This document shows positions 1 through 5,378 of a stretch of DNA of 5,378 nt, one piece after another. This DNA comes from Cytophagales bacterium (lineage in GTDB: Bacteria; Bacteroidota; Bacteroidia; Cytophagales; Cyclobacteriaceae). The notes below the pieces were generated by a model. It searched no databases, had not been told where the DNA came from, and was given only the letters and a program-made list of their open reading frames with translations. The translations under genes were made by a program, and so were the position numbers. Positions within the stretch are counted from its first letter, which is position 1. Each line of letters begins with the position of its first letter. The DNA lies in the NCBI GenBank assembly GCA_003541895.1, contig DPLR01000456.1, positions 1 to 5,378 of the forward strand, written 5' to 3'.

Positions 1-860
1 ATCTTTCCAATTACCCCGTGTTGAAAGTGAAAATGAAGAGCTTCAATAAAAGTAAAAGCCTTAATGTGGAAATGGATCTAGTAGATGCGGCAGGGCAATC
101 CACCAATCTTAGTCCGGTCTTTGATTTTACTCCATTGATCGATGACGGAGCCTACTACAAATACACTTTTGATTTCCAGAACCAGAATGGATGGAAGTCG
201 GGCCTGGGTAATGTTGACAAAACGCGCATAAACAAAATAAATTTATTCATTGATTATGGAATCTTTGCACAGGTAGCCAGTGATTCGCTGTGGATCGACT
301 CGCTTTGGGTAGAGCCGATAACAACTAATCCTACCGTACCTAATCGGCCATCGCATCTAAAGGGAACAATCAATGGCAATCAACTCCAACTCAGTTGGCA
401 AGATAATTCTGCCAATGAAGATGGTTTCAAGCTTTATCGTTCAACGAGTAGTAATGGAGTTTTTTCATTGGTCGGCACGTATGCACCGAATGCAACGCAA
501 GCAACTCTCACACGTAATCCCGCAGATCCCACCTATGTTTATCAAATTATTTCTTTTAACAGTGCAGGCACTTCTGACTTGAGTAATTTGCTTGCCTCGT
601 TCGACTCGGTTACTGACATTAAAGAAATGCGGAGCGACATTTCCATTTTCCCTAACCCTTCCAATGGAAAATTTTCAATTCTCACTCAAGGCGCTGCGTG
701 CGAATTTATTGTTGTAAGAAATTCGTTAGGTCAGATAGTGCATCAACAAGTGATGACAGGTGAAACAACGCTTGATCTTTCAGAGTTGTCAAGGGGAGTT
801 TATTTTTTGACCATAACCACAGGTCATAGCAACATCACAAAAAAAATTAGTATACAATGA
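1..860 (+). CDS. C-terminal part of a T9SS-secreted, multidomain carbohydrate-active protein (5' end outside window)
   Basis: The reading frame is open to the left edge (frame begins at base 3), so this is the 3' part of a larger gene; the GTG at 18 lies inside a beta strand and is unlikely to be the start. Numbering from that GTG, residues 1-100 look like the end of a beta-sandwich, galactose-binding/CBM-like domain (LKVKMKSF, YYKYTFDF, INKINLFIDYG, WIDSLWVEP). After a Pro-rich linker (NPTVPNRP), residues about 110-190 form a fibronectin type III domain (LQLSWQDNSANEDGFKLYRS, YVYQIISFNSAGTSD). Residues 206-280 are a type A T9SS C-terminal sorting domain (ISIFPNPSNGKF, NSLGQIV, LDLSELSRGVYFLTI, KKISIQ). 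Such proteins cross the outer membrane by T9SS, and the sorting domain is then cleaved on the cell surface. The catalytic part, perhaps a glycoside hydrolase, would lie upstream and is not seen. The stop overlaps the GH16 start, suggesting a joint role in polysaccharide breakdown. Confidence 0.85.
   Translation, partial: LSNYPVLKVKMKSFNKSKSLNVEMDLVDAAGQSTNLSPVFDFTPLIDDGAYYKYTFDFQNQNGWKSGLGNVDKTRINKINLFIDYGIFAQVASDSLWIDSLWVEPITTNPTVPNRPSHLKGTINGNQLQLSWQDNSANEDGFKLYRSTSSNGVFSLVGTYAPNATQATLTRNPADPTYVYQIISFNSAGTSDLSNLLASFDSVTDIKEMRSDISIFPNPSNGKFSILTQGAACEFIVVRNSLGQIVHQQVMTGETTLDLSELSRGVYFLTITTGHSNITKKISIQ
857..860 (+). other. ATGA stop/start overlap (translational coupling)
   Basis: The TGA of the T9SS-tailed protein (858-860) overlaps the ATG of the GH16 gene (857-859). 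This arrangement usually means that both genes lie on one transcript and that ribosomes finishing the first gene re-initiate on the second. No Shine-Dalgarno-like purine run precedes it (the leader is A/T rich), as is usual in Bacteroidota, so coupling may be the main way the GH16 gene is translated. Confidence 0.7.
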
Positions 861-1636
861 ATTTGAGTCGGCATCTTTTTTTAATCCTATTACTTATCCT
901 TTTCATCTCTTCAACCAAGCGACCAAAGAAGGAAAAGCTGATTTGGTCAGACGAGTTTAATTACACGGGAGTAGTTGATTCGACCAAATGGAACTTTGAC
1001 CAAGGGAACGGCTGTCCACAACTTTGCGGATGGGGAAATAACGAAGCTCAGATATATACCACTAACAAAGAAAACATCAGAGTTGAGAATGGATTGCTAA
1101 TTATTGAAGCCAAGAAGAATGACAACCAATGGACGTCCGCCCGAATTAACAGCCGAAAAAAAATGACGTTCACCTATGGACGAATTGAATTCAGAGCCAA
1201 GCTTGCTGAAGGTCTAGGCTCATGGTCAGCGCTGTGGATGCTGGGTGAAAGTGTATCAAGCAAAAGCTGGCCCGCTTGCGGTGAGATTGATGTGATGGAG
1301 CACGTGGGCAAGTTTCCCGGGGTCATTCAAAGTGCCATGCATACGTCATTCAGCAATGGTGAAACGGGCAACAAAGGCTCAACAAAAATAGGATCGTACA
1401 ATCAGTTTCATGTTTATGAAGCCCTTTGGACATCTAAATCAATTCAGTTTTTTGTGGACGGAATAAATTACTACACCTATCAGCCATTAGAAATAAATGA
1501 GAAGACTTGGCCTTTTGATTCTCCTTTTTTCATCATTATGAATTTGGCAATGGGAGGCAATTTTGGTGGCCCCACTATTGACTCCACGCTTACTCATGCA
1601 CGAATGGAAGTAGATTACGTTAGGGTTTATCAATAG
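857..1636 (+). CDS. Glycoside hydrolase family 16 endo-beta-glucanase (laminarinase type)
   Basis: This is a complete 259-residue GH16 enzyme, predicted to cut beta-1,3 (or mixed beta-1,3/1,4) glucans such as laminarin with retention of configuration. The catalytic signature GEIDVMEHVG lies at 142-151: E143 should be the nucleophile, D145 the helper and E148 the acid/base. Other laminarinase blocks are LIWSDEF (28-34), CGWGNNEAQIYT (57-68), YGRIEFRAKL (108-117), the Trp-rich SWSALWMLG (122-130), MNLAMGGNFGG (228-238) and the terminal VDYVRVYQ strand. C53 and C57 form a CxxxC pair just before the substrate cleft. The N-terminus is a hydrophobic export signal (about 6-19) with no lipobox Cys, and there is no T9SS tail, so a periplasmic or membrane-tethered location is inferred. 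The ATG overlaps the upstream TGA (ATGA), and an in-frame TAG at 848-850 excludes a longer start. Substrate is inferred from motifs only. Confidence 0.93.
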   Translation: MNLSRHLFLILLLILFISSTKRPKKEKLIWSDEFNYTGVVDSTKWNFDQGNGCPQLCGWGNNEAQIYTTNKENIRVENGLLIIEAKKNDNQWTSARINSRKKMTFTYGRIEFRAKLAEGLGSWSALWMLGESVSSKSWPACGEIDVMEHVGKFPGVIQSAMHTSFSNGETGNKGSTKIGSYNQFHVYEALWTSKSIQFFVDGINYYTYQPLEINEKTWPFDSPFFIIMNLAMGGNFGGPTIDSTLTHARMEVDYVRVYQ

Positions 1637-1685
1637 GCTTAATCGTCTAGTTCAAATTTATTCAGTTATCAATAGTTGACTACGC

Positions 1686-1716
1686 TTTATTAAATTAGTC
1701 TGAGCGGTTACATTTG
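1686..1716 (+). promoter_or_regulatory. Probable Bacteroidota-type promoter for the NDT-like gene
   Basis: TACATTTG at 1709-1716 matches the Bacteroidota -7 consensus TAnnTTTG at every defined position. TTTA at 1686-1689, 19 bp upstream, is an imperfect -33 element (consensus TTTG/TTG). Transcription would start near 1722, leaving a leader of about 15 bases before the ATG at 1738. A 5-bp dyad, GACTA (1678-1682) with TAGTC (1696-1700), lies across the -33 region and could be a repressor site, but this is short enough to be chance. Confidence 0.5.
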
Positions 1717-1737
1717 TAAAGATTAACTATCATACTT

Positions 1738-2532
1738 ATGCGCAACAGATGTTTGATAATCATGCCATCGGGCGAACCCATTGGCTACCCACAAGGTCAT
1801 GTGAATCGGGTTTACGATTATGTGATTGTTCCGGCTTGTAGGCTGGCAGGAGTTTGGCCTTCGCGGATGGATACGACTACATATAAAGATCCATTTGAGT
1901 TGGTAAAAGAAATTATTGACAGCGAGATGGTGCTCTGCGACATCAGTGCCGGAAACAACAATGCACTGTATGGATTAGCTATTCGTTTTGCATTGAACTT
2001 GCCTGTTATGTTAGTGAAGGATTCAAAATCATTTGCCTCTTTTGATGCAAGTGAGATGGGAGGAATTGTTGAGTACGATGAAACCCTGCGGATTGACACC
2101 GTTCAAAAAGCAACCGAAGTGTTGAGCGAGGCGCTGAAGAAAGCGATTGAACTAAAAAGTGAAAAGCATTCTTTGCTGTACAAATTGGGTGTTGGTATTC
2201 CACAACCAGAACCAGTAATTACTATTCCTGAGCCCACTTTTACAGCGCCCGAAGTTGTAGAAGAAGCCCAGCCTGAAGAGGAAGTTAAACCGAAAGAGCC
2301 ACGTCTGCCGATTATTTCTCCACTACCTGATTACGTTGGCGATCCTTTTACCGATGAACAAATTGAAAAACTGAAAGCAGGTGATAGCTTGTTTCATTTG
2401 AATTACGGGAAAGGTAAAATCAACTTCATTAAGAAGATGGATAAAGACAAATTAGCAAGTATCGTGTTTGACACGGGCACAAAATTATTAGTGCTTGCAG
2501 CCACCGATTTTTACAGGAAGATCATTGGTTGA
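1738..2532 (+). CDS. NDT-like (TIR/SLOG-related fold) protein fused to a PcrA/UvrD-type Tudor-like domain
   Basis: The 264-residue protein has three parts. Residues 1-137 resemble a widespread uncharacterised family related to nucleoside 2-deoxyribosyltransferases: CLIIMPSG (5-12), NRVYDYVIVPA (23-33), a helix before VLCDIS (65-70), NNNALYGLAIRFAL (73-86), LPVMLVKD (88-95) and IVEYD (110-114). Family members usually read DLTGxNPNVFYELG here; this protein has Gly79 (codon GGA) where the Glu is expected, so enzymatic activity is doubtful. Residues 153-200 are a Pro/Glu-rich, probably disordered linker. Residues about 212-262 (KAGDSLFHLNYGKGKINFI, then SIVFDTGTKLLVLAATDFYRKI) match the pattern of the PcrA/UvrD C-terminal Tudor domain (GDxVxHxxFGxGxV, then VxFxxGxKxL), which contacts RNA polymerase in PcrA. 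No signal peptide or membrane segment is seen, so it is cytoplasmic. An in-frame TAA at 1717-1719 and the conserved first strand support the start. Its function is unknown; nucleotide sensing is only an inference. Confidence 0.75.
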   Translation: MRNRCLIIMPSGEPIGYPQGHVNRVYDYVIVPACRLAGVWPSRMDTTTYKDPFELVKEIIDSEMVLCDISAGNNNALYGLAIRFALNLPVMLVKDSKSFASFDASEMGGIVEYDETLRIDTVQKATEVLSEALKKAIELKSEKHSLLYKLGVGIPQPEPVITIPEPTFTAPEVVEEAQPEEEVKPKEPRLPIISPLPDYVGDPFTDEQIEKLKAGDSLFHLNYGKGKINFIKKMDKDKLASIVFDTGTKLLVLAATDFYRKIIG

Positions 2533-2535
2533 TTT

Positions 2536-3423
2536 TTATTTCAGTTTGTTACTAAAGAATTCGATTGTTCTCTTCCATGCAAGGTCAGCCGCGGCTTTAT
2601 CATAACGTGGCGTTGTATCGTTATTGAACCCATGATTCACTTCGGGGTAGATGTAAGTATTATATTCTTTGTTATTTTCTTTCAATGCTTTTTCATAAGC
2701 AGGCCAACCTTCATTAATGCGGGTGTCCAATCCAGCATAATGCAGCAGGAGCGGAGCTTTGATTTTCGGAACATCTTCGCTCGTAGGCTGACCACCATAA
2801 AAAGGAACAGCTGCGTTTAGGTCTGGAATTCGAACGGCCATCATGTTGGTAATCCAACCTCCAAAGCAAAAACCGACTACACCCACTTTGCCGTTGCAGT
2901 ATTCGTGTTTCTTTAAAAACTCCGCAGCTGCGATAAAATCTTCCAACATTTCATTGCGGTCGCGTTTACTTTGCAACTCTCGGCCTTTGTCATCGTTGCC
3001 CGGATAACCCCCCAGTGGAGTAAGTGCATCAGGCGCAAGTGAAACGAAACCGGCCAAGGCAGCTCTTCGCGCCACATCTTCAATGTGTGGATTTAAGCCA
3101 CGGTTTTCGTGTACCACTACTATGCCGCCCAATTTGTTGTTGCCATCAGCAGGTTTAGACAGCAATGCTTTAATTGTGCCCCCACCTTTCGGAGAAGGGT
3201 AATTGATGTAATCGGATTTCAATCGCGGATCGTCTGGCTTAGTTTGAATGGCATCCACATAGTTCGGCATGAGAAAACTCATCAACGCGCTAACGGTAAT
3301 TCCGCCAACAGCATAGACTGAAAGCTTCTCGATGAAATTGCGTCTGTCAATGCGGTTGTGCGCATAGTCATCATACAGGTCAAACACTTCTTGTTTAATG
3401 TCTTCTTTTCGCAGCGAATTCAT
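2536..3423 (-). CDS. Dienelactone hydrolase family protein (YghX-like) with Tat-type N-terminus
   Basis: This is a 295-residue alpha/beta hydrolase. The nucleophile motif GFCFGG (184-189) puts Cys186 at the elbow, as in dienelactone hydrolases, which use Cys rather than Ser. Asp233 (AGLDTRIN) and His264 (EVNHGF) complete the triad, and Glu106 in [10 protein letters not shown] matches the family's conserved Glu that controls the Cys. The N-terminus DRRNFIEKL followed by a hydrophobic stretch (35-52) resembles a twin-arginine signal, and YghX-type members often carry one after a 20-30 residue lead. Export to the periplasm as a folded enzyme is therefore likely but not certain. An in-frame TAG at 3427-3429, one codon upstream, fixes the start. 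The true substrate is unknown; the family hydrolyses lactones and esters, and dienelactone itself is unlikely without chlorocatechol genes nearby. It converges on the NDT-like gene with 3 bp between stops. Confidence 0.9.
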   Translation of the reverse strand: MNSLRKEDIKQEVFDLYDDYAHNRIDRRNFIEKLSVYAVGGITVSALMSFLMPNYVDAIQTKPDDPRLKSDYINYPSPKGGGTIKALLSKPADGNNKLGGIVVVHENRGLNPHIEDVARRAALAGFVSLAPDALTPLGGYPGNDDKGRELQSKRDRNEMLEDFIAAAEFLKKHEYCNGKVGVVGFCFGGWITNMMAVRIPDLNAAVPFYGGQPTSEDVPKIKAPLLLHYAGLDTRINEGWPAYEKALKENNKEYNTYIYPEVNHGFNNDTTPRYDKAAADLAWKRTIEFFSNKLK

Positions 3424-3691
3424 ATGCTACATTTTTGTTTGGTAAATTTCTTTAATTCATCCTCAATATATTCGTTTCCTAGAAGCGGAGTGATTTTTTT
3501 CTTCACCTAAGTCCCAAATGAAAAACGCTTCTAATTTCAATTTTAACTTACATCATTTTTTGATCTTCTAAAAGATAATTCACTGATAAACAGTAGTTCA
3601 AATATAATCTACGGTTTAGTTCTAATTAATCGTGATACTGCTTCAACGAACAAAATAGTTAACAGTCTGTTTTAATTTAAAATCAAAACTT
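3424..3691. other. Divergent intergenic region between the DLH and STAS-like genes
   Basis: This AT-rich 268-bp gap must contain the promoters of both the leftward hydrolase gene and the rightward small gene. No convincing TAnnTTTG/TTTG pair is placed close to either start. The one perfect -7 match on the minus strand (TATATTTG, bases 3599-3606) is about 175 bp from the hydrolase ATG and lacks a good -33 partner. No open frame or RNA gene is evident. It contains one notable dyad, listed separately. Confidence 0.6.
3480..3533. repeat. 8-bp inverted repeat with nested 4-bp stem
   Basis: TAGAAGCG (3480-3487) and CGCTTCTA (3526-3533) are perfect reverse complements 38 bp apart. Between them GTGA (3490-3493) and TCAC (3503-3506) flank a T-rich loop. 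It lies 57-110 bp upstream of the hydrolase start and could be an operator or a transcript hairpin in that gene's leader. The match is short and the spacer long, so chance cannot be excluded. Confidence 0.3.
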
Positions 3692-4114
3692 ATGGAGATA
3701 AAATTGATAGAAAAGAAAAAATTTAAACATGCTGTGGTAAGTGTTATTAGCGATCAGCAAAGTACTGCTGTTGTAAGTGCTGTTACTACTTACATACCCA
3801 TTGAACAATTCAAGGAGATTTTTACGTTCATCGGAGATCTCACTAAAAAAGAAAAGATCACAAAATTAATCTTTGACAAGCGGGAATTGAGTGTGTTTCA
3901 TCAACCTTCAATGGAATGGTATTTTGTAGAATGGAAAGAGAAAATGTATGACTTAGGTCTGAAAACACACCGGAAAATATTGCCAAAAGATGAAGTGTTC
4001 AGGCAAAGTGTAAAAATTGGTCGAGATAAAATCAATAAAAATTTCCCAAATGGAAAATACACGCTCATGGATATTAAGTATGCAGAAACATTGGAAGATG
4101 CAGTCGCTATCTAA
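3692..4114 (+). CDS. Small hypothetical protein, probably STAS/SpoIIAA-like
   Basis: This 140-residue cytoplasmic protein has no signal peptide or membrane segment. It is not recognised with certainty. Its layout resembles Bacteroidota STAS/SpoIIAA-like proteins of about 130-150 residues. A helix (IEQFKEIFTFIGDL, 37-50) comes before a central strand ending in KLIFDKREL (58-66), where the family typically has LLIDTRxF. Then comes a Pro-Trp helix, HQPSMEWYFVEWKEKMYDLGL (70-90), followed by HRKILPKDEVFRQSV (93-107) and a last strand plus helix, DIKYAETLEDAVAI (127-140). STAS domains bind partner proteins, often kinases or anti-sigma factors, and may be phosphorylated on Ser/Thr; no obvious phosphoacceptor site can be identified here. 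The gene converges on the histidine kinase with 6 bp between stops. A shared pathway is only suggested by position. Confidence 0.65.
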   Translation: MEIKLIEKKKFKHAVVSVISDQQSTAVVSAVTTYIPIEQFKEIFTFIGDLTKKEKITKLIFDKRELSVFHQPSMEWYFVEWKEKMYDLGLKTHRKILPKDEVFRQSVKIGRDKINKNFPNGKYTLMDIKYAETLEDAVAI

Positions 4115-4120
4115 CCGTGT

Positions 4121-4921
4121 TTAGACAAGGCTAGGCAACACTATTTGAAAGGTAGTTTTGCCTGGCTTACTGATCCAACGTATCTCGCCTTTCAAACGAT
4201 CAACGATTTCTTTAACGATGTATAGCCCGAGGCCAGAACCATGCGACCGCTGTGATCCTCTGAAAAACATATTAAAAATGTGCGGGCCAATATCCGCAGC
4301 TATTCCATCGCCATCATCAGTAACTTCAACAATCAGGCTCTCATTTTTTTGATCAAAACAAACCCATACGTTGCCTTCCTCTACCGAGTCGCGAAAAATG
4401 ATGGCATTTGAGATCAGGCATTTCAATATGTTGTAGAGTAGGTGATCGTCAATGGTGATATATTCTAAATTATTGTACTCATAATTGATTTTGGTCTGCT
4501 GAAAATTGGGAAGGTATTTTAGATCCTGCATCACCGAGGCGGAAATGGCTTTGAGATTTACATTTTTGGTTTGGATTTTTTCGAAGGTTGCTTCTGAAAG
4601 CATATTTAATGATTTCAAGATGTCATTCATCTGCGATAACTTCTGATCCATAAACTCAAGCAATTGTTTTTGCGGATCAGTGAGGTCTTCGCTCTCTAAT
4701 AAATGAAATAATCCCTGGAGTGAAGTCAGTGGCGATTTGAGATCGTGCGAGGTTTTGTATAATAACAAATCCAATTCTTTGTTTCTCTTTTGAAGTTGAG
4801 CGAGAGTTTCACTCAAGTAATTATTTTTTTGTACAAGTTCTTCGATGGCCGCGGTCAATTCTTCTTTCTGTGCCTGAAGTTCTTCTTGCTTCTCGGCTAA
4901 TTCTGTTTCTCTGTCCGACAT
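4121..4921 (-). CDS. Soluble sensor histidine kinase without a recognisable input domain
   Basis: This 266-residue protein starts with a highly charged coiled coil (about 1-52, Glu/Gln/Lys/Leu rich), followed by a HisKA dimerisation domain and an HATPase_c domain. The H-box is KTSHDLKSPLTSLQGL (56-71), with His59 as the phosphoacceptor. In the ATPase domain the N-box ILKCLISNAIIF (165-176) keeps Asn172 but has Cys168 where a first Asn is common. G1 is DDGDGI (202-207), the F-box is IFNMFFRGS (215-223) and G2 is GSGLGLYIVK (228-237), so ATP binding looks intact. There is no transmembrane segment, PAS, GAF or receiver domain. An in-frame TAA at 4928-4930, three codons upstream, shows that a sensor has not been lost through a wrong start. 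It is an orphan: no response regulator gene is in view. Signal input may come from a partner protein acting through the coiled coil. Role unknown. Confidence 0.92.
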   Translation of the reverse strand: MSDRETELAEKQEELQAQKEELTAAIEELVQKNNYLSETLAQLQKRNKELDLLLYKTSHDLKSPLTSLQGLFHLLESEDLTDPQKQLLEFMDQKLSQMNDILKSLNMLSEATFEKIQTKNVNLKAISASVMQDLKYLPNFQQTKINYEYNNLEYITIDDHLLYNILKCLISNAIIFRDSVEEGNVWVCFDQKNESLIVEVTDDGDGIAADIGPHIFNMFFRGSQRSHGSGLGLYIVKEIVDRLKGEIRWISKPGKTTFQIVLPSLV

Positions 4922-5179
4922 ATTTATTTAACTAAATATTTTTTTTGGCAATTTTATGCGAGATGTTATTGGCGAATAGCAATTGTTACAGGTACTTGGT
5001 TTAAACAAGAAAAATAATATTCAAGTTCCTGATCCGCTAGTTCTCATCATAGGTTAATAATAATTTCAAATAAACATCTGACCGATTTTCCGAATAGCTG
5101 TTAAATGCTATTAATTACTACTTTTTTAACATCCATTTGGCGCAAGTTAAATGCCTATATTTAATGCAAGCACATCGAC
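4922..5179. other. Divergent intergenic region between kinase and secreted-protein genes
   Basis: This AT-rich 258-bp gap should hold the promoter of the leftward kinase and that of the rightward secreted protein. A weak rightward promoter is listed separately; no good leftward match was found. A 6-bp stem with an 8-base loop (AATAGC 5093-5098, GCTATT 5107-5112) is present but is not followed by a T run in the right place for a terminator. No gene is seen here. Confidence 0.6.
5136..5163 (+). promoter_or_regulatory. Possible promoter for the right-edge secreted protein
   Basis: TTTG at 5136-5139 and TATATTTA at 5156-5163 resemble the Bacteroidota -33 and -7 elements. The -7 box differs from TAnnTTTG only in the last base, and the 16-bp spacing is slightly shorter than usual. 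A start near 5169 would give a leader of about 10 bases before the ATG at 5180. Confidence 0.35.
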
Positions 5180-5378
5180 ATGAAAAAAATAGTTACAGCA
5201 TCCATCTTCATTTTTATTTTTTCCTTGGGGGCCAATGCTCAGGAATTAATAGGTTACGGTTATTATGTGCCACAAAAAAAGAAAGCTAATCTACCTCGTA
5301 ATTTTCAATGGGTTGAAGGGCAATCTGTGGCGCTGAAGGAAACAGAAGTTACCATTGGTGAGTACCTTGCTTATCTAG
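5180..5378 (+). CDS. N-terminal part of a secreted/periplasmic protein (3' end outside window), possibly SUMF1/FGE-like
   Basis: The frame is open from the ATG at 5180 to the window end (66 whole codons), so only the beginning is visible. Residues 1-20 form a clear Sec signal peptide: MKKI, a hydrophobic core rich in Ile and Phe, then GANA before QE, giving a likely signal-peptidase I cut after Ala20. There is no lipobox Cys. The mature start is QELIGYGYYVPQKKKANLPR, then FQWVEGQ (42-48) and ETEVTIGEYLAYL (54-66). The last segment resembles the EVTNxxYxxFL motif of formylglycine-generating-enzyme/SUMF1-like domains, which are common in exported Bacteroidota proteins, but so little sequence is visible that this is only a guess. 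An in-frame TAA at 5162-5164 supports the start. It is transcribed divergently from the kinase gene. Confidence 0.75.
   Translation, partial: MKKIVTASIFIFIFSLGANAQELIGYGYYVPQKKKANLPRNFQWVEGQSVALKETEVTIGEYLAYL

Noticed and set aside
18..20. GTG as a start codon for the first gene
   Set aside because: The frame is open to the left edge with a good beta-strand continuation (LSNYPVLKV), so the gene is cut by the window rather than starting here.
1818..2203. Minus-strand open frames inside the NDT-like gene
   Set aside because: They lack recognisable domains and lie opposite a gene with clear conserved motifs; they are shadows of it.
1738..2532. Assignment as a known anti-phage defence effector
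   Set aside because: Related NDT/TIR/SLOG folds occur in defence systems, but the neighbours here are housekeeping-type genes with no cyclase, nuclease or mobile element, and the catalytic Glu is missing; the context does not support the claim.
3563..3576. ATCTT-ctaa-AAGAT hairpin
   Set aside because: It is only 5 bp and AT rich; such stems are common by chance in this intergenic region.
3599..3606. Perfect minus-strand TAnnTTTG match (TATATTTG) as hydrolase promoter
   Set aside because: It is about 175 bp from the start codon and has no TTTG-like -33 partner at about 19 bp; one such match in AT-rich intergenic DNA is easily chance.
4973..5098. Direct repeat CGAATAGC (4973-4980 and 5091-5098)
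   Set aside because: A single 8-mer occurring twice in an AT-rich 258-bp region is expected fairly often by chance, and the flanks do not match.
5093..5112. AATAGC/GCTATT hairpin as an intrinsic terminator
   Set aside because: The stem is weak (6 bp, AT rich), no gene ends nearby, and no U tract follows the stem directly.

Overview
The window looks like chromosomal DNA from a Bacteroidota bacterium, probably of the Cytophagales type. This rests on a C-terminal type IX secretion (T9SS) sorting domain, a TAnnTTTG-type promoter element, AT-rich leaders without Shine-Dalgarno sequences, moderate-to-low GC, and protein families common in that phylum. The genus cannot be named from the sequence. 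No RNA gene, CRISPR array, transposase or integrase is visible.

Left part (1-1636, + strand): the 3' end of a large secreted protein (carbohydrate-binding-like beta domain, fibronectin III domain, T9SS sorting domain) overlaps by 4 bp a complete GH16 laminarinase-type beta-glucanase. Together they look like a small translationally coupled polysaccharide-degradation operon acting outside the cytoplasm.

Middle part (1738-3423): a + strand gene with its own likely promoter encodes an unusual two-domain protein. It has an N-terminal nucleoside 2-deoxyribosyltransferase-like (NDT-like) domain, a Pro/Glu-rich linker and a C-terminal domain resembling the RNA-polymerase-binding Tudor domain of PcrA/UvrD. 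It converges, with only 3 bp between stop codons, on a minus-strand dienelactone-hydrolase-family gene with a Tat-like N-terminus and an intact Cys-Asp-His triad.

Right part (3692-5378): a small protein resembling Bacteroidota STAS/SpoIIAA-like proteins converges, with 6 bp between stops, on a minus-strand soluble histidine kinase that has only a coiled coil in front of its HisKA and HATPase domains. The last gene (+ strand, from 5180) begins with a clear signal peptide and runs off the window.

Most of the window is ordinary genome content. The strongest candidate for something little described is the NDT-like/Tudor fusion, whose usual catalytic-motif glutamate appears to be glycine. The orphan kinase beside a STAS-like protein is a weaker candidate. 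No multi-gene defence or mobile system can be demonstrated from this sequence alone.
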